DNA of 64,000 nucleotides. Source: Lachnospiraceae bacterium (GTDB lineage: Bacteria > Bacillota > Clostridia > Lachnospirales > Lachnospiraceae). The stretch spans positions 39,329-103,328 of the forward strand of contig JAFQCK010000098.1 of the NCBI GenBank assembly GCA_017416465.1, written 5' to 3'. Below, piece by piece: positions 34,872 through 43,472 of the stretch; the first letter of the stretch is position 1, and every line of letters starts with the position of its first letter. The translations under genes and the position numbers were made by a program. A model generated the notes under the pieces. The model saw only the letters and a program-made list of their open reading frames with translations. It ran no database searches and was not told the origin of the DNA.

Positions 34872-34968
34872 ATCAATTCTTCCTCCATTTCTAACACTAG
34901 GATACCAAACTCAGCTTTTCGTATCCTATGTTGTATTATAAATATTTATTCACGATTCTTATATATAG

Positions 34969-34997
34969 ATTATAATCATTTTTTCAAATTCTATCAA
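34969..34997 (-). promoter_or_regulatory. deoB: Promoter of deoB
   Basis: Minus strand -35 TTGATA (34992-34997), 17-base spacer, -10 TATAAT (34969-34974). A hairpin with arms AGGATAC/GTATCCT (34899-34905, 34921-34927) lies in the resulting ~90-base leader. Confidence 0.8.
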
Positions 34998-35051
34998 CAA
35001 ATACTTTATAGGTAATGTAAGACTCAAATATATTATCATCTTATTTTTTTC

Positions 35052-35080
35052 TTGTTTTTTTAATATCTTTGTACTATAAT
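35052..35080 (+). promoter_or_regulatory. Promoter of the DAHP synthase gene
   Basis: -35 TTGTTT (35052-35057), 17-base spacer, -10 TATAAT (35075-35080). No attenuator or T-box is seen in the ~70-base leader. Confidence 0.6.
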
Positions 35081-35154
35081 ATTTTTCGTGTTTTTAATAC
35101 AAATATCACAACTTCAAATTTTTATATTTGTAAGATTTAAGGAGGAAACGTATT

Positions 35155-36186
35155 ATGAGTTTTGAATTTTTAAAAAAGATGCCAACTCCTGCTGACATTA
35201 AAAATGAATTTCCATTGCCTGAAAACCTTGTGAAATTAAAAGCCGACAGAGATGACATGATTAAAAAAGTTTTTACAGGTGAATCTGATAAATTTTTATT
35301 AGTAATCGGACCTTGTTCAGCCGATAACGAAGATGCCGTAACTGATTATGTATCAAGACTTTCAAAGGTTCAGGAAAAAGTTGATGATAAAATAATCATC
35401 ATTCCAAGAATTTATACAAACAAGCCTCGTACTACAGGTATGGGATATAAGGGTATGTTACATCAGCCCGACCCAGAAAAGAAACCTGATTTACTTGCAG
35501 GTCTTACAGCAATCAGAAAGATGCACATTCGTGTTATGAACGAAACAGGACTCACTTCTGCCGATGAGATGCTTTATCCTGAAAATTATACATATTTTTC
35601 AGATATTCTTTCTTATGTTGCTATCGGTGCACGTTCAGTGGAAGACCAGCAACACAGACTTACAGTAAGCGGAATGGATATTCCTGCCGGTATGAAAAAC
35701 CCAACAAGCGGTGACTTTTCAGTTATGCTTAACTCTGTAATTGCTGCACAGGCAAAACATACTTTCTTATATAATGGTTGGGAAGTTAAGACTAGTGGTA
35801 ATGAATTTACACATACAATTCTTCGTGGAGCTGTTAATAAGCACGGACAGAATATTCCTAACTACCACTATGAAGATTTAATCAGATTATATGATATGTA
35901 CCAGGAGCTTGAACTTAAAAATCCTGCTGTAATCGTTGACTGTAATCATTCAAATTCTTCTAAGAAATACATAGAACAGATTAGAATTTCCAAAGAAGTT
36001 CTTCATAGTACAAGACATTCTGAAGATATCAAGAAATTCGTTAAAGGCCTTATGATTGAAAGCTATATCGAACCGGGTGCACAGAAAGTTGGCGAAGGTA
36101 TTTACGGAAAATCAATTACTGACCCATGTATCGGTTGGGACCAGACTAAAAAGCTTATCTATGATATTGCTGATTTGTTACCATAA
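35155..36186 (+). CDS. 3-deoxy-7-phosphoheptulonate synthase (AroG type)
   Basis: Condenses PEP and erythrose 4-phosphate, the first step of aromatic amino-acid synthesis. 343 residues of the type I-alpha group. LLVIGPCSADN near residue 47, PRTTGMGYKGMLHQPDP near residue 88, ARSVEDQQHR near residue 160 and VDCNHSNSSKK near residue 263 are active-site segments. Start ATG 35155 has AAGGAGG eight bases upstream. It stands as a single-gene unit. The aromatic branch enzyme tyrA is 17 kb away. Confidence 0.95.
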   Translation: MSFEFLKKMPTPADIKNEFPLPENLVKLKADRDDMIKKVFTGESDKFLLVIGPCSADNEDAVTDYVSRLSKVQEKVDDKIIIIPRIYTNKPRTTGMGYKGMLHQPDPEKKPDLLAGLTAIRKMHIRVMNETGLTSADEMLYPENYTYFSDILSYVAIGARSVEDQQHRLTVSGMDIPAGMKNPTSGDFSVMLNSVIAAQAKHTFLYNGWEVKTSGNEFTHTILRGAVNKHGQNIPNYHYEDLIRLYDMYQELELKNPAVIVDCNHSNSSKKYIEQIRISKEVLHSTRHSEDIKKFVKGLMIESYIEPGAQKVGEGIYGKSITDPCIGWDQTKKLIYDIADLLP

Positions 36187-36202
36187 AACAAACTAAGTAA
36201 CA

Positions 36203-36250
36203 AAAATCTTTCTCACTAATTAAGTTTAGCGAGAAAGATTTTTTTAATTT
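36203..36250 (+). terminator. Terminator of the DAHP synthase gene
   Basis: Arms AAAATCTTTCTC and GAGAAAGATTTT around a short loop, followed by TTTAATTT. Confidence 0.88.
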
Positions 36251-36281
36251 CTATAATCCACGACATTTTTCCATATATTTT

Positions 36282-36899
36282 TTAATTCATATGTTTATAA
36301 TAATACACCACTAACTGTGTCCTATCTCTAACCCCCAACTTTTCCAATATATTACTCAAATAATTTCTCACCGTACCTTCTGACAAAAACAATTCACTAG
36401 CAATTTCCTTATTATTAAGTCCTTCGGCCACCAACTTTATAATGTCATATTCTTTATCGGTAATATTTTTCTTTTCATAATCAACTTTAACTTCTTTATT
36501 AATTGAAGGAATTTTACTGATAATTTCTCCACCGAAAACACTCTGACCTGTATGTACTGCATTAATAGCCGGAACTATCCCTTCATAATCCTGTTTAAGA
36601 ATATAACCTTTAGCTCCACATTTTAATGCTTCTACAACATATTCATCATCTGAAAATGTTGTAAGAAATAATATCTTCGCATCCGGAAATTCTTTAACAA
36701 TCTCTCTCGCTGCTTCAATTCCCGTCATTCCTTCCATTCTTATATCAGAAAGAAGAACATCCGGCTTATTACTTCTATATAATTCAATTGCTTCCTGTCC
36801 ATTTTTTCCTGTCGCACATACCTCAATTCCATTTGCTTCTATAATCGTCTTTAAAGACATAAGTACAATACTGTCATCATCAACAACTACTACTCTCAT
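36282..36899 (-). CDS. NarL/LuxR-family response regulator
   Basis: 205 residues. The receiver domain (1-120) has acidic DDD at 7-9, phosphoacceptor Asp52 in LLSDIRMEGM and Lys near residue 100 in GYILKQD. The C-terminal LuxR-type HTH (140-205) carries EGLNNKEIASELFLSEGTVRNYLSNILEKLG. It pairs with the histidine kinase encoded 68 bases upstream. Likely targets are the divergent exporter genes at 38278-41533. Confidence 0.94.
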   Translation of the reverse strand: MRVVVVDDDSIVLMSLKTIIEANGIEVCATGKNGQEAIELYRSNKPDVLLSDIRMEGMTGIEAAREIVKEFPDAKILFLTTFSDDEYVVEALKCGAKGYILKQDYEGIVPAINAVHTGQSVFGGEIISKIPSINKEVKVDYEKKNITDKEYDIIKLVAEGLNNKEIASELFLSEGTVRNYLSNILEKLGVRDRTQLVVYYYKHMN

Positions 36900-36967
36900 T
36901 ATTTCAATATCCTTTCTTTACAATATATAACAGATTTTTCCAAACCACTATATATCCAATATCAAAT

Positions 36968-38065
36968 TCATGTTATCTCCTTTGGTATCAAAATATATAT
37001 TCTAAACCCATTATCTGTAGAAATATTAATAATTCCGGACATTTTTCTAACTCGTTCTTCCATGTTAGATACTCCAATGCCTGCATTAACATTTCTTATA
37101 TCTTTTTTTACGTTACCATTGTCTTCAATCAACATCTGATAATAATTATCCAATTCACGCATTACCACATCCACTTTATTAGCATTTGAATGTTTTATAA
37201 TATTCGTAACTGCCTCTTTTAAGATAGTAAGAAATGCATATTTAATCTCTTTATCAGCTTCCATTGAGATATCACATTCAAAATTAACTTCATATCCTGA
37301 TAATTCCTTCAAAATACTATCTGCTGCATTTTTTAAATCAAAGCTTTCCTTATGCAAGTCATGAACACTTTCTCTAATGTTATTCATTGCATCATCAAGC
37401 GTATCTTTTAACTGTTCTAAAAGCATCCCTACTGTCTTTTCTTTATTAACTGCTCTGATTGCTCCGAGTTGTAAAATAGACCTTGAAATCAAATGTCCCA
37501 CATTATCATGAATATCTCTTGCAATTCTATTTCGTTCACTAAGTGTTGCGATGTGAATTTCTTTATCCATATTTTTAATTAAAAATCTATTTTCATCAGA
37601 TAGAGCCTGTGCTCTTTCAACACTGTCATCTCTTAACTTTTTAATTGCATCAGAATCAGATTCTATTTTTCTGCTTTTAATTGCCATACAAATAGTGAAA
37701 ACAATTGAAAAAAACAAGATATATCTTAATTCACTATTAATGTTTTTACCACAATATAATAATATTAAAATATCCAACCCATACAAAAAATACTTATTTT
37801 TCTTCTTATTATACATATAAATATGATGATAAACTGCTATTGGAACGTAAATCACAAGCTTATTAAATATAATAAGTACCCCTATAAAAATTCCAATTAA
37901 AACCAATTCCATAACCAAACTTTCATAATCTTCAAGAATCTGAAATATTCCCACCAACAATATTCCTGCAAGAAGATATGGCACAATTTTTTCATTTAAA
38001 TTACTCATAAAAATTGCAATCGCACCAAAACAATAAATTAATATCTTATCTAAAAAGGAAGTCAT
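36968..38065 (-). CDS. Sensor histidine kinase (HisKA_3 / DesK-like)
   Basis: 365 residues. Four to six membrane segments occupy residues 8-130 and a coiled linker follows. The HisKA_3 dimerisation domain has phospho-His186 in RNRIARDIHDNVGH. The HATPase domain shows KEAVTNIIKHSNANKV, GNVKKDIRNVNAGIGVSNMEERV in parts. It has no obvious extracellular sensor domain, so the membrane part itself probably senses the cue, as in intramembrane-sensing kinases. It forms a two-component system with the regulator at 36282. Confidence 0.93.
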   Translation of the reverse strand: MTSFLDKILIYCFGAIAIFMSNLNEKIVPYLLAGILLVGIFQILEDYESLVMELVLIGIFIGVLIIFNKLVIYVPIAVYHHIYMYNKKKNKYFLYGLDILILLYCGKNINSELRYILFFSIVFTICMAIKSRKIESDSDAIKKLRDDSVERAQALSDENRFLIKNMDKEIHIATLSERNRIARDIHDNVGHLISRSILQLGAIRAVNKEKTVGMLLEQLKDTLDDAMNNIRESVHDLHKESFDLKNAADSILKELSGYEVNFECDISMEADKEIKYAFLTILKEAVTNIIKHSNANKVDVVMRELDNYYQMLIEDNGNVKKDIRNVNAGIGVSNMEERVRKMSGIINISTDNGFRIYILIPKEIT

Positions 38066-38177
38066 CTTTAATCTCCTAATATTTTAAATACATCTATATG
38101 TAACAGTTCATCTATAGTCATTTAGAACTAATACCAACCCTTTTTAACTGATACTTTCATATTTTACCACAACAATA

Positions 38178-38189
38178 TGACATTTGTCA
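38178..38189. promoter_or_regulatory. Inverted repeat TGACATTTGTCA, candidate response-regulator site
   Basis: Perfect TGACA-TT-TGTCA lies between the divergent kinase and exporter genes, about 40 bases upstream of a weak -10 TATACT (38234-38239) for the exporter. NarL-family regulators bind such short inverted repeats. Confidence 0.5.
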
Positions 38190-38277
38190 CAATGCTTTTA
38201 TGAAAATATTCACTTACATATTTAAGAAAGATGCATTATACTCCTATCATAAGATAAAACGAAAGGAAATATAAACT

Positions 38278-39219
38278 ATGAATAATTCAATAATAACAGT
38301 AGAAAATCTGGTAAAAAGATACAAAGAACTTATTGCTTTAGATCATTTCAATATCGATATTAAAGAAGGTGAAATATTTGGACTTTTAGGACCTAACGGT
38401 TCCGGTAAAACAACTCTTATGAACTGTATACTTTCACTTTTAGAATATGACAAAGGAACAGTTAAAGTATTTGGTCAGGAAATGAAACCAAACAGCTATG
38501 ATTTAAAACGTAATATCGGTGTAGTAATGCAGAATGTTGCAGTATTTGATGAACTTACCGTATATGAAAATATTGACTACTTCTGTGGACTTTACATAAA
38601 AGATAAAGCAAAGAGAAAACAGTACGTTGAAGATGCAATAAACTTCGTAGACCTTGATAATTTCAGAACTTTTTATCCTAAAAAACTTTCAGGCGGTTTA
38701 CTTAGAAGACTTAACATTGCTTGTGGTATTGCTCACAAACCAAAGCTTATTTTCTTAGATGAGCCAACAGTTGCTGTTGACCCTCAAAGTCGTAATAACA
38801 TTCTTGAAGGAATTGTTAAGTTAAATGATGCCGGTGCTACAATCATTTATACTTCCCATTACATGGAAGAGGTTGAACAAATATGTACCAGAATTTCAAT
38901 TATGGATAAAGGTAAAAGTATTGCTATCGGAACTAAAGAAGAACTTAAGAAAATGATTAAAAATAATGAAACTATCAGCATAGAAATTCTTAACTTAGAT
39001 GATAAGACACACAATGACATCAAATCACTTCCACATATTTACAAAACAGATTACGATGGAAAAATACTTAAATTATATTACAGTGAAGGAAAGCATAACT
39101 TAATCAGAGTATTAGACTATTTAAAAAATAAAGAAATTGCATTCGGTAGAGTTTATTCAGAGTTACCAACTCTTAACGATGTTTTCCTTGAAATAACAGG
39201 TAAAGAACTTAGAGATTAA
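38278..39219 (+). CDS. ABC-2 exporter ATP-binding protein
   Basis: 313 residues. Walker A GLLGPNGSGKTT near residue 38, Q-loop VVMQNVAVFDEL, signature LSGGLLRRLNIACG, Walker B LIFLDEPTVAVDP and H-loop YTSHYMEE. The extra ~85-residue C-terminal domain is typical of drug, bacteriocin or lipid exporters of the NatA/DrrA group. First gene of a three-gene unit with two permeases; GAAAGG precedes ATG 38278. Confidence 0.93.
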   Translation: MNNSIITVENLVKRYKELIALDHFNIDIKEGEIFGLLGPNGSGKTTLMNCILSLLEYDKGTVKVFGQEMKPNSYDLKRNIGVVMQNVAVFDELTVYENIDYFCGLYIKDKAKRKQYVEDAINFVDLDNFRTFYPKKLSGGLLRRLNIACGIAHKPKLIFLDEPTVAVDPQSRNNILEGIVKLNDAGATIIYTSHYMEEVEQICTRISIMDKGKSIAIGTKEELKKMIKNNETISIEILNLDDKTHNDIKSLPHIYKTDYDGKILKLYYSEGKHNLIRVLDYLKNKEIAFGRVYSELPTLNDVFLEITGKELRD

Positions 39220-39240
39220 TATTTTAAAAGGAGGCAAATT

Positions 39241-40404
39241 ATGTTTTGGCATTTATTTAAATATAAAATTAAACACCTTATTCGCTCAAAAGATGAGACC
39301 TTTTGGATTATAATATTTCCATTAATTCTTGGAACATGTTTTAATGCAGCATTTAGAAATATTACAAGTTCCGAAGAAAGTTTTCATACAATAGATGTAG
39401 CTATAGTTTTAGAACAAAGCACAAATACTGATATGATTAAAAGTACATTTGATGCAATGAGCGAATCTTCCGAAGACGAAGAAGCTCTACTATCGATTAA
39501 ATATACAGACACTGAAGAAGCTGAAGCTTTACTTAAGAATAAAAAAATAACAGGTATTATTAAGTTTGAAGATAACACCCCTTCTCTTACAATCAGAGAA
39601 GAAGGAATAAATGAAAGTATTCTTAAAGAAGTGTTAGATAAATATATCCAAACTTCAAACGTAATAACTTCTATCGCTATTTCAAATAATGGCAATATCA
39701 GTGAAACCGAACTTAACAATATTCTTTCAGGACTTACTTCTGAAGCTAACCATATTAAAACCAAAAAGCTTACTGATGGTAATACTGATTATATAACAGA
39801 TTACTTCTATTCATTAATAGCAATGACTTCTTTATTCGGCAGTCTTTTAGGAGTTACTTGTGCAAAACAAATGAAAGCAAATCTTTCAGCATTAGGAATG
39901 AGAAAAAATCTTGCACCTGTTAACAGATTAACAATTATATTATCTGATTTCTTCGCTTCATATACAGTTCTTGTAGTAGGTGATTTACTTTTAATTGCTT
40001 ACCTTGAATTAATCTTAAAAGTTAATTTAGGCGGAAAACTTGGTCTTGTAATTCTTACATCATTAGTTGGTTCATTAATAGGTTTAAGTAGCGGTATATT
40101 TATAGGTTCAATTCCAAAATTAAGTGAAAATATGAAAATAGCAATCAATCTTTCCGGTTCATTATTCTCTAGTTTTTTAAGTGGTTTAATGGTAAGCGGT
40201 ATAAAATATCAAATTGAAAAAATATTGCCTATTGTAAACAGACTCAACCCTGCAACATTAATAACTGACGCACTTTATTCATTAAATATATATGACACTT
40301 ACGATAAATTTAGTGTCTGCATGATAACTCTTGTAATCTACAGCATTATATTCTGTACATTAAGTTATCTTATGACAAGGAGGGAACAATATGCATGTCT
40401 TTAA
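39241..40404 (+). CDS. ABC-2 exporter permease, first subunit
   Basis: 387 residues with the ABC-2 pattern: one N-terminal helix (near 20-40), a large outside domain (40-190, acidic) and five helices in the C-terminal half. ISGSLFSSFLSGLMVSG-type sequence lies near residue 305. It overlaps the next permease by 14 bases, so the two are probably made together and form a heterodimer. The substrate is unknown; antibiotic or lipid-like molecules are common for this group. Confidence 0.9.
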   Translation: MFWHLFKYKIKHLIRSKDETFWIIIFPLILGTCFNAAFRNITSSEESFHTIDVAIVLEQSTNTDMIKSTFDAMSESSEDEEALLSIKYTDTEEAEALLKNKKITGIIKFEDNTPSLTIREEGINESILKEVLDKYIQTSNVITSIAISNNGNISETELNNILSGLTSEANHIKTKKLTDGNTDYITDYFYSLIAMTSLFGSLLGVTCAKQMKANLSALGMRKNLAPVNRLTIILSDFFASYTVLVVGDLLLIAYLELILKVNLGGKLGLVILTSLVGSLIGLSSGIFIGSIPKLSENMKIAINLSGSLFSSFLSGLMVSGIKYQIEKILPIVNRLNPATLITDALYSLNIYDTYDKFSVCMITLVIYSIIFCTLSYLMTRREQYACL

Positions 40405-41533
40405 GACGTTTTTTAAGATTTCAAAGAAATACTTAGCATCTTTCTTTATGTACACCGGTATTTTCTTAGCAATTGCATTAACAATGATGTCTCAAAACAA
40501 AGAAACTACTGTTAAAGAATTTAAAAGTACGAAATTAAAAATTTCTGTGTTTGATAATGATAACACTTCTTTAAGCAAAGGATTATATAAATATCTTGAT
40601 TCAAAACACAAAATGATAAAAATTGATGAAAACCTTGATTCTTATAGGGATGCATTGTACTCAAGAACTGTAGACTATGTTTTAATAATACCTGAAGGGT
40701 TTGAAGATTCAGTAAATAATGGTGAACGCAACAGCTTAGAAACATATAAATCACCTGCCTCTGTTGCTTCACAATTTGCAGATATGCAGATAAACAATTT
40801 TGTATCTATTTATTCTGCATATAAAAACTCCGGACTTAATGACGAAGATGCATACACAAAAACTATAGATACACTTTCAAAAGAGACTGACACTACTGTT
40901 AATAATAAAACAAACGAAAAAACAATACCTGATGTACATTATTTTTACAACTATATTCCATATATATTTATATCGATTATTTTAATGACTGTTACACCAA
41001 TACTTATGGTATTTAACAAAACAGAAGTTAAAAAGAGAAATCTATGCAGTTGCAATACAGCAGTTAGCTATAATATCTCACTAGCACTTGGTGCATTAGC
41101 ATTTTCTTTAGCAGTATTTGCAATCTACGCAGTTACATCTGTTATATTATATAAAGATTCAATGTTGTCAGTAGAGGGTGGACTTAGATTATTAAATGCA
41201 TTTACTTATACTTTAATAAGTCTTTCACTCAGTTACTTAATTGCGCAACTTACAAATAATGAAAACTTAACATCAGTGTTTGCTAATATTATTGGATTAG
41301 GCTCAAGTTTCTTATGTGGCGTATTTGTTCCTAGAGAATATTTAGGTGATTCAGTTGTTACAATTGGAAAATTCTTCCCTGCACATTGGTATATCAACGT
41401 TGAAGAAGCTATTCTTGATTATTCGGGAACAATGAGTAATAAGCTTATTACAGGATATGGTGTACAGTTATTATATGCTATTGCAATATTTGTTCTTGGA
41501 GTTGTTACTTATAGACTTAAGAAAGCGAAATAA
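40391..41533 (+). CDS. ABC-2 exporter permease, second subunit
   Basis: 380 residues with the same topology as its neighbour: N-terminal helix (MYTGIFLAIALTMMSQ), extracytoplasmic domain (40-185) and five C-terminal helices. The GLGSSFLCGVFVPREYLG motif near residue 305 is typical of YhgE/ABC2_membrane_3 permeases. The start ATG 40391 lies within the previous gene, preceded by AAGGAGGG. Last gene of the exporter unit. Confidence 0.9.
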   Translation: MHVFKTFFKISKKYLASFFMYTGIFLAIALTMMSQNKETTVKEFKSTKLKISVFDNDNTSLSKGLYKYLDSKHKMIKIDENLDSYRDALYSRTVDYVLIIPEGFEDSVNNGERNSLETYKSPASVASQFADMQINNFVSIYSAYKNSGLNDEDAYTKTIDTLSKETDTTVNNKTNEKTIPDVHYFYNYIPYIFISIILMTVTPILMVFNKTEVKKRNLCSCNTAVSYNISLALGALAFSLAVFAIYAVTSVILYKDSMLSVEGGLRLLNAFTYTLISLSLSYLIAQLTNNENLTSVFANIIGLGSSFLCGVFVPREYLGDSVVTIGKFFPAHWYINVEEAILDYSGTMSNKLITGYGVQLLYAIAIFVLGVVTYRLKKAK

Positions 41534-41558
41534 AATATCACATCCCTCAAAAAAAGAC

Positions 41559-41587
41559 TTGAAAAAAACAACTTAAAATGATAATAT
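41559..41587 (+). promoter_or_regulatory. Promoter of the candidate small RNA
   Basis: -35 TTGAAA (41559-41564), 17-base spacer, -10 TAATAT (41582-41587); GATAAT at 41580-41585 is an alternative -10. It lies 26 bases after the permease stop. Confidence 0.55.
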
Positions 41588-41593
41588 ATTTAT

Positions 41594-41692
41594 AAGGAAA
41601 GTACCCACTCCAAAGTGGATGCTCCTAGTTGATGCTAAATGTCCTTACAGACATCGCCTCTCCTGTTGGCCGACAGGAGAGGCTTATTTTTT
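41594..41692 (+). ncRNA. Candidate small RNA of about 100 bases
   Basis: A promoter at 41559-41587 and a strong terminator (11-base stem GCCTCTCCTGT/ACAGGAGAGGC at 41656-41683, then TTATTTTTT) frame a short non-coding transcript. Two smaller hairpins lie before it: CCACT/AGTGG and ATGTC/GACAT. A GATGCT repeat separates them. No start codon with a ribosome site opens a frame inside. It ends five bases from the xerD stop on the opposite strand, so it is convergent with xerD and not its leader. I do not recognise an RNA family. Confidence 0.55.
41656..41692 (+). terminator. Strong intrinsic terminator
   Basis: 11 base pairs, mostly G-C, six-base loop, U tract on the + strand only. It therefore does not serve xerD. 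Confidence 0.85.
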
Positions 41693-41696
41693 ATGT

Positions 41697-42581
41697 CTAC
41701 TTCCTAGGATGTGCCTTTGCATACTCCTCACTTATCTTCGAACTTTTCATATTAGCATACATCTGCGTAGTAGTTACCACAGAATGTCCCATCATCTCCT
41801 GAACTGCATGAAGGTTAGCACCATTCTCCACAAGATGAAGTGCAAATGAATGTCTTATTGTATGAGGTGTAATTTCATCTTCTATCCCAGCTTGCTCACC
41901 ATAGCTCTTAATAATTTTCCAAAATCCCTGTCGGCTCATCGATTTGCCTGAACAATTAAGGAATAATAATTCACTTTCATTCCCTTTAAGTAATTGTTCT
42001 CGAGATTTTTCCATATATGTATTCACTGCTCGCTTCGCTGTAAGCCCAAAAGGAATGATTCTCTCTTTATTCTTATCCTTACACGTTATATAACCTAAAT
42101 TGAGATTAATATCGGAGATTTTTAAATTAATAAGCTCAGAAACCCTCATTCCTGTTGCATATAATAATTCAAGCATCGCTTTATCCCTAATCTCTTTAGG
42201 CGTATCACCTGATGGCTGCGCTAAAAGCAAGTCCACCTTAGATACTGATAACACACTGGGATTCTTCTTCTCAATTACAGGTCCTTTCAAAAGCATCGTT
42301 GGATCTTCGTCAATTTCATGCTTCTGCATTAAATATTGAAAATACGATTTAATTGAAGCAATATATCTTGATATAGTTGAAGATGCACACCCGGTTTTTT
42401 CAAGCCATAATATATACGAATTCATAGATGTTGCCGTAATCTTATCTACCGAAGTAATACCCTGTTCCTTGAAATAATTTGCCATCTTAAGTAAGTCACG
42501 TCTATATGAAACAGCAGTATTTTCCGAAACATTTTTCATATCCCGTAAAAAAGAAATAAACTGCTCTATAGTTTTTTCCAT
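41697..42581 (-). CDS. xerD: Site-specific tyrosine recombinase XerD
   Basis: Resolves chromosome dimers at dif together with XerC. About 294 residues. The N-terminal core-binding domain (1-100) carries VSENTAVSYRRDLLKM. The catalytic Arg lies in YATGMRVSELINLK, the HxxR box in TPHTIRHSFALHLVENG, and the nucleophile Tyr in HSVVTTTQMYAN. The start ATG 42581 follows AGGTGG by about 12 bases; GTG 42596 is possible. No integrated element surrounds it, which favours a housekeeping role. Confidence 0.93.
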   Translation of the reverse strand: MEKTIEQFISFLRDMKNVSENTAVSYRRDLLKMANYFKEQGITSVDKITATSMNSYILWLEKTGCASSTISRYIASIKSYFQYLMQKHEIDEDPTMLLKGPVIEKKNPSVLSVSKVDLLLAQPSGDTPKEIRDKAMLELLYATGMRVSELINLKISDINLNLGYITCKDKNKERIIPFGLTAKRAVNTYMEKSREQLLKGNESELLFLNCSGKSMSRQGFWKIIKSYGEQAGIEDEITPHTIRHSFALHLVENGANLHAVQEMMGHSVVTTTQMYANMKSSKISEEYAKAHPRK

Positions 42582-42662
42582 TTTAGTAAAACCCACCTTT
42601 TCCCATACATTAAAATTAATTTAATTATATAGTTTTTCTATCCTAAAATCAAATATATTTTT

Positions 42663-43208
42663 TTAAAATATCTTATTAACTACTATTGGATTTATAATAG
42701 CTTCACAAAATACAACACATAATAGAATTATAAATATCTTACCTAAACTTTTAAACACTTTACTATTAAAAGTGTAATTAAACATTTCCCCTTTTAATAC
42801 CTGACATATAATAATTGCTTGAAATATTATCTGTGGAAATAATAATAATGGAAAGAATAATAATGCTAATTTTCCTTTTAAAACACTAATTACACACATC
42901 AATAAACTTATTTTAATTCCATAAAACGCAAGAAATCCATTATAAAACAGATTTTTATATCTCGTTAACCCAAAAAATAACAATAACAATATTTCCTTAA
43001 ACCTATATAAAAACACATGCTTAAAATATTCTATTCCCATCAATTCCTTAACACTTACCCTATTATAAACATAGTCATAGTAAATATAAATATTATTTTT
43101 TTCAGTCATATCAAGACAATTAAAAATAACTGTTCCTATCATTATTCCAAATATATAACTTAAAAAGAAATTTAAATTCTTTCTTTCACTAAAAAAAGCA
43201 TATTTCAT
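42663..43208 (-). CDS. Stage II sporulation protein M-like membrane protein
   Basis: 181 residues with five hydrophobic segments, very AT-rich codons. The segment FGLTRYKNLFYNGFLAFYGIKISLL and the preceding YRFKEILLLL fit the SpoIIM family, part of the DMP peptidoglycan hydrolase complex driving engulfment. The family is poorly conserved, so the call rests on length, topology and the neighbourhood of xerD, which is common in Clostridia. GGAGGAATATAA precedes ATG 43208. Confidence 0.7.
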   Translation of the reverse strand: MKYAFFSERKNLNFFLSYIFGIMIGTVIFNCLDMTEKNNIYIYYDYVYNRVSVKELMGIEYFKHVFLYRFKEILLLLFFGLTRYKNLFYNGFLAFYGIKISLLMCVISVLKGKLALLFFPLLLFPQIIFQAIIICQVLKGEMFNYTFNSKVFKSLGKIFIILLCVVFCEAIINPIVVNKIF

Positions 43209-43250
43209 TTATATTCCTCCTTCTTAATAATGCATAAGAAAAATTTTTCA

Positions 43251-43383
43251 ACTGTAAAGAGCAAGCTCGAAAACACATAGTGCTTTCGAGCTGTGGCGTA
43301 TCCGCCATATAGATTTTATAAAACATTCTTTTTTATACAAGTATAAAAGCCTGTTTTATAAAATCTGCATTGCTCTGTACAGT
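43251..43383. repeat. Branched palindromic repeat, family 1, copy B
   Basis: A 133-base element between nudix and spoIIM. Terminal inverted repeat 43251-43264/43370-43383 (13 of 14). Inside, in order: hairpin GCTCGAAA...TTTCGAGC (43265-43291), hairpin GGCG-TATC-CGCC (43295-43306), and a perfect 14-base stem 43311-43324/43353-43366. Copy A reads the same order on its minus strand. The GGCGTATCCGCC core is identical, while arms differ in sequence but still pair. Confidence 0.85.
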
Positions 43384-43472
43384 TTCATATAAATGATTAT
43401 ATGCTTTTTAATACAAGATATATGACTAATCATATATCCAAAATACCATTTAAATTATATTGTTCGCTCCAA

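Noticed and set aside
41619-41849. Plus-strand open frame of 76 codons over the small RNA and the xerD end
   Set aside because: It runs through a terminator hairpin and antisense to xerD, has no ribosome site and shows no protein-like pattern.
41697-42581. xerD as the integrase of a mobile element
   Set aside because: No attachment-site repeats, cargo or phage genes surround it; sequence and context fit the chromosome-dimer recombinase.
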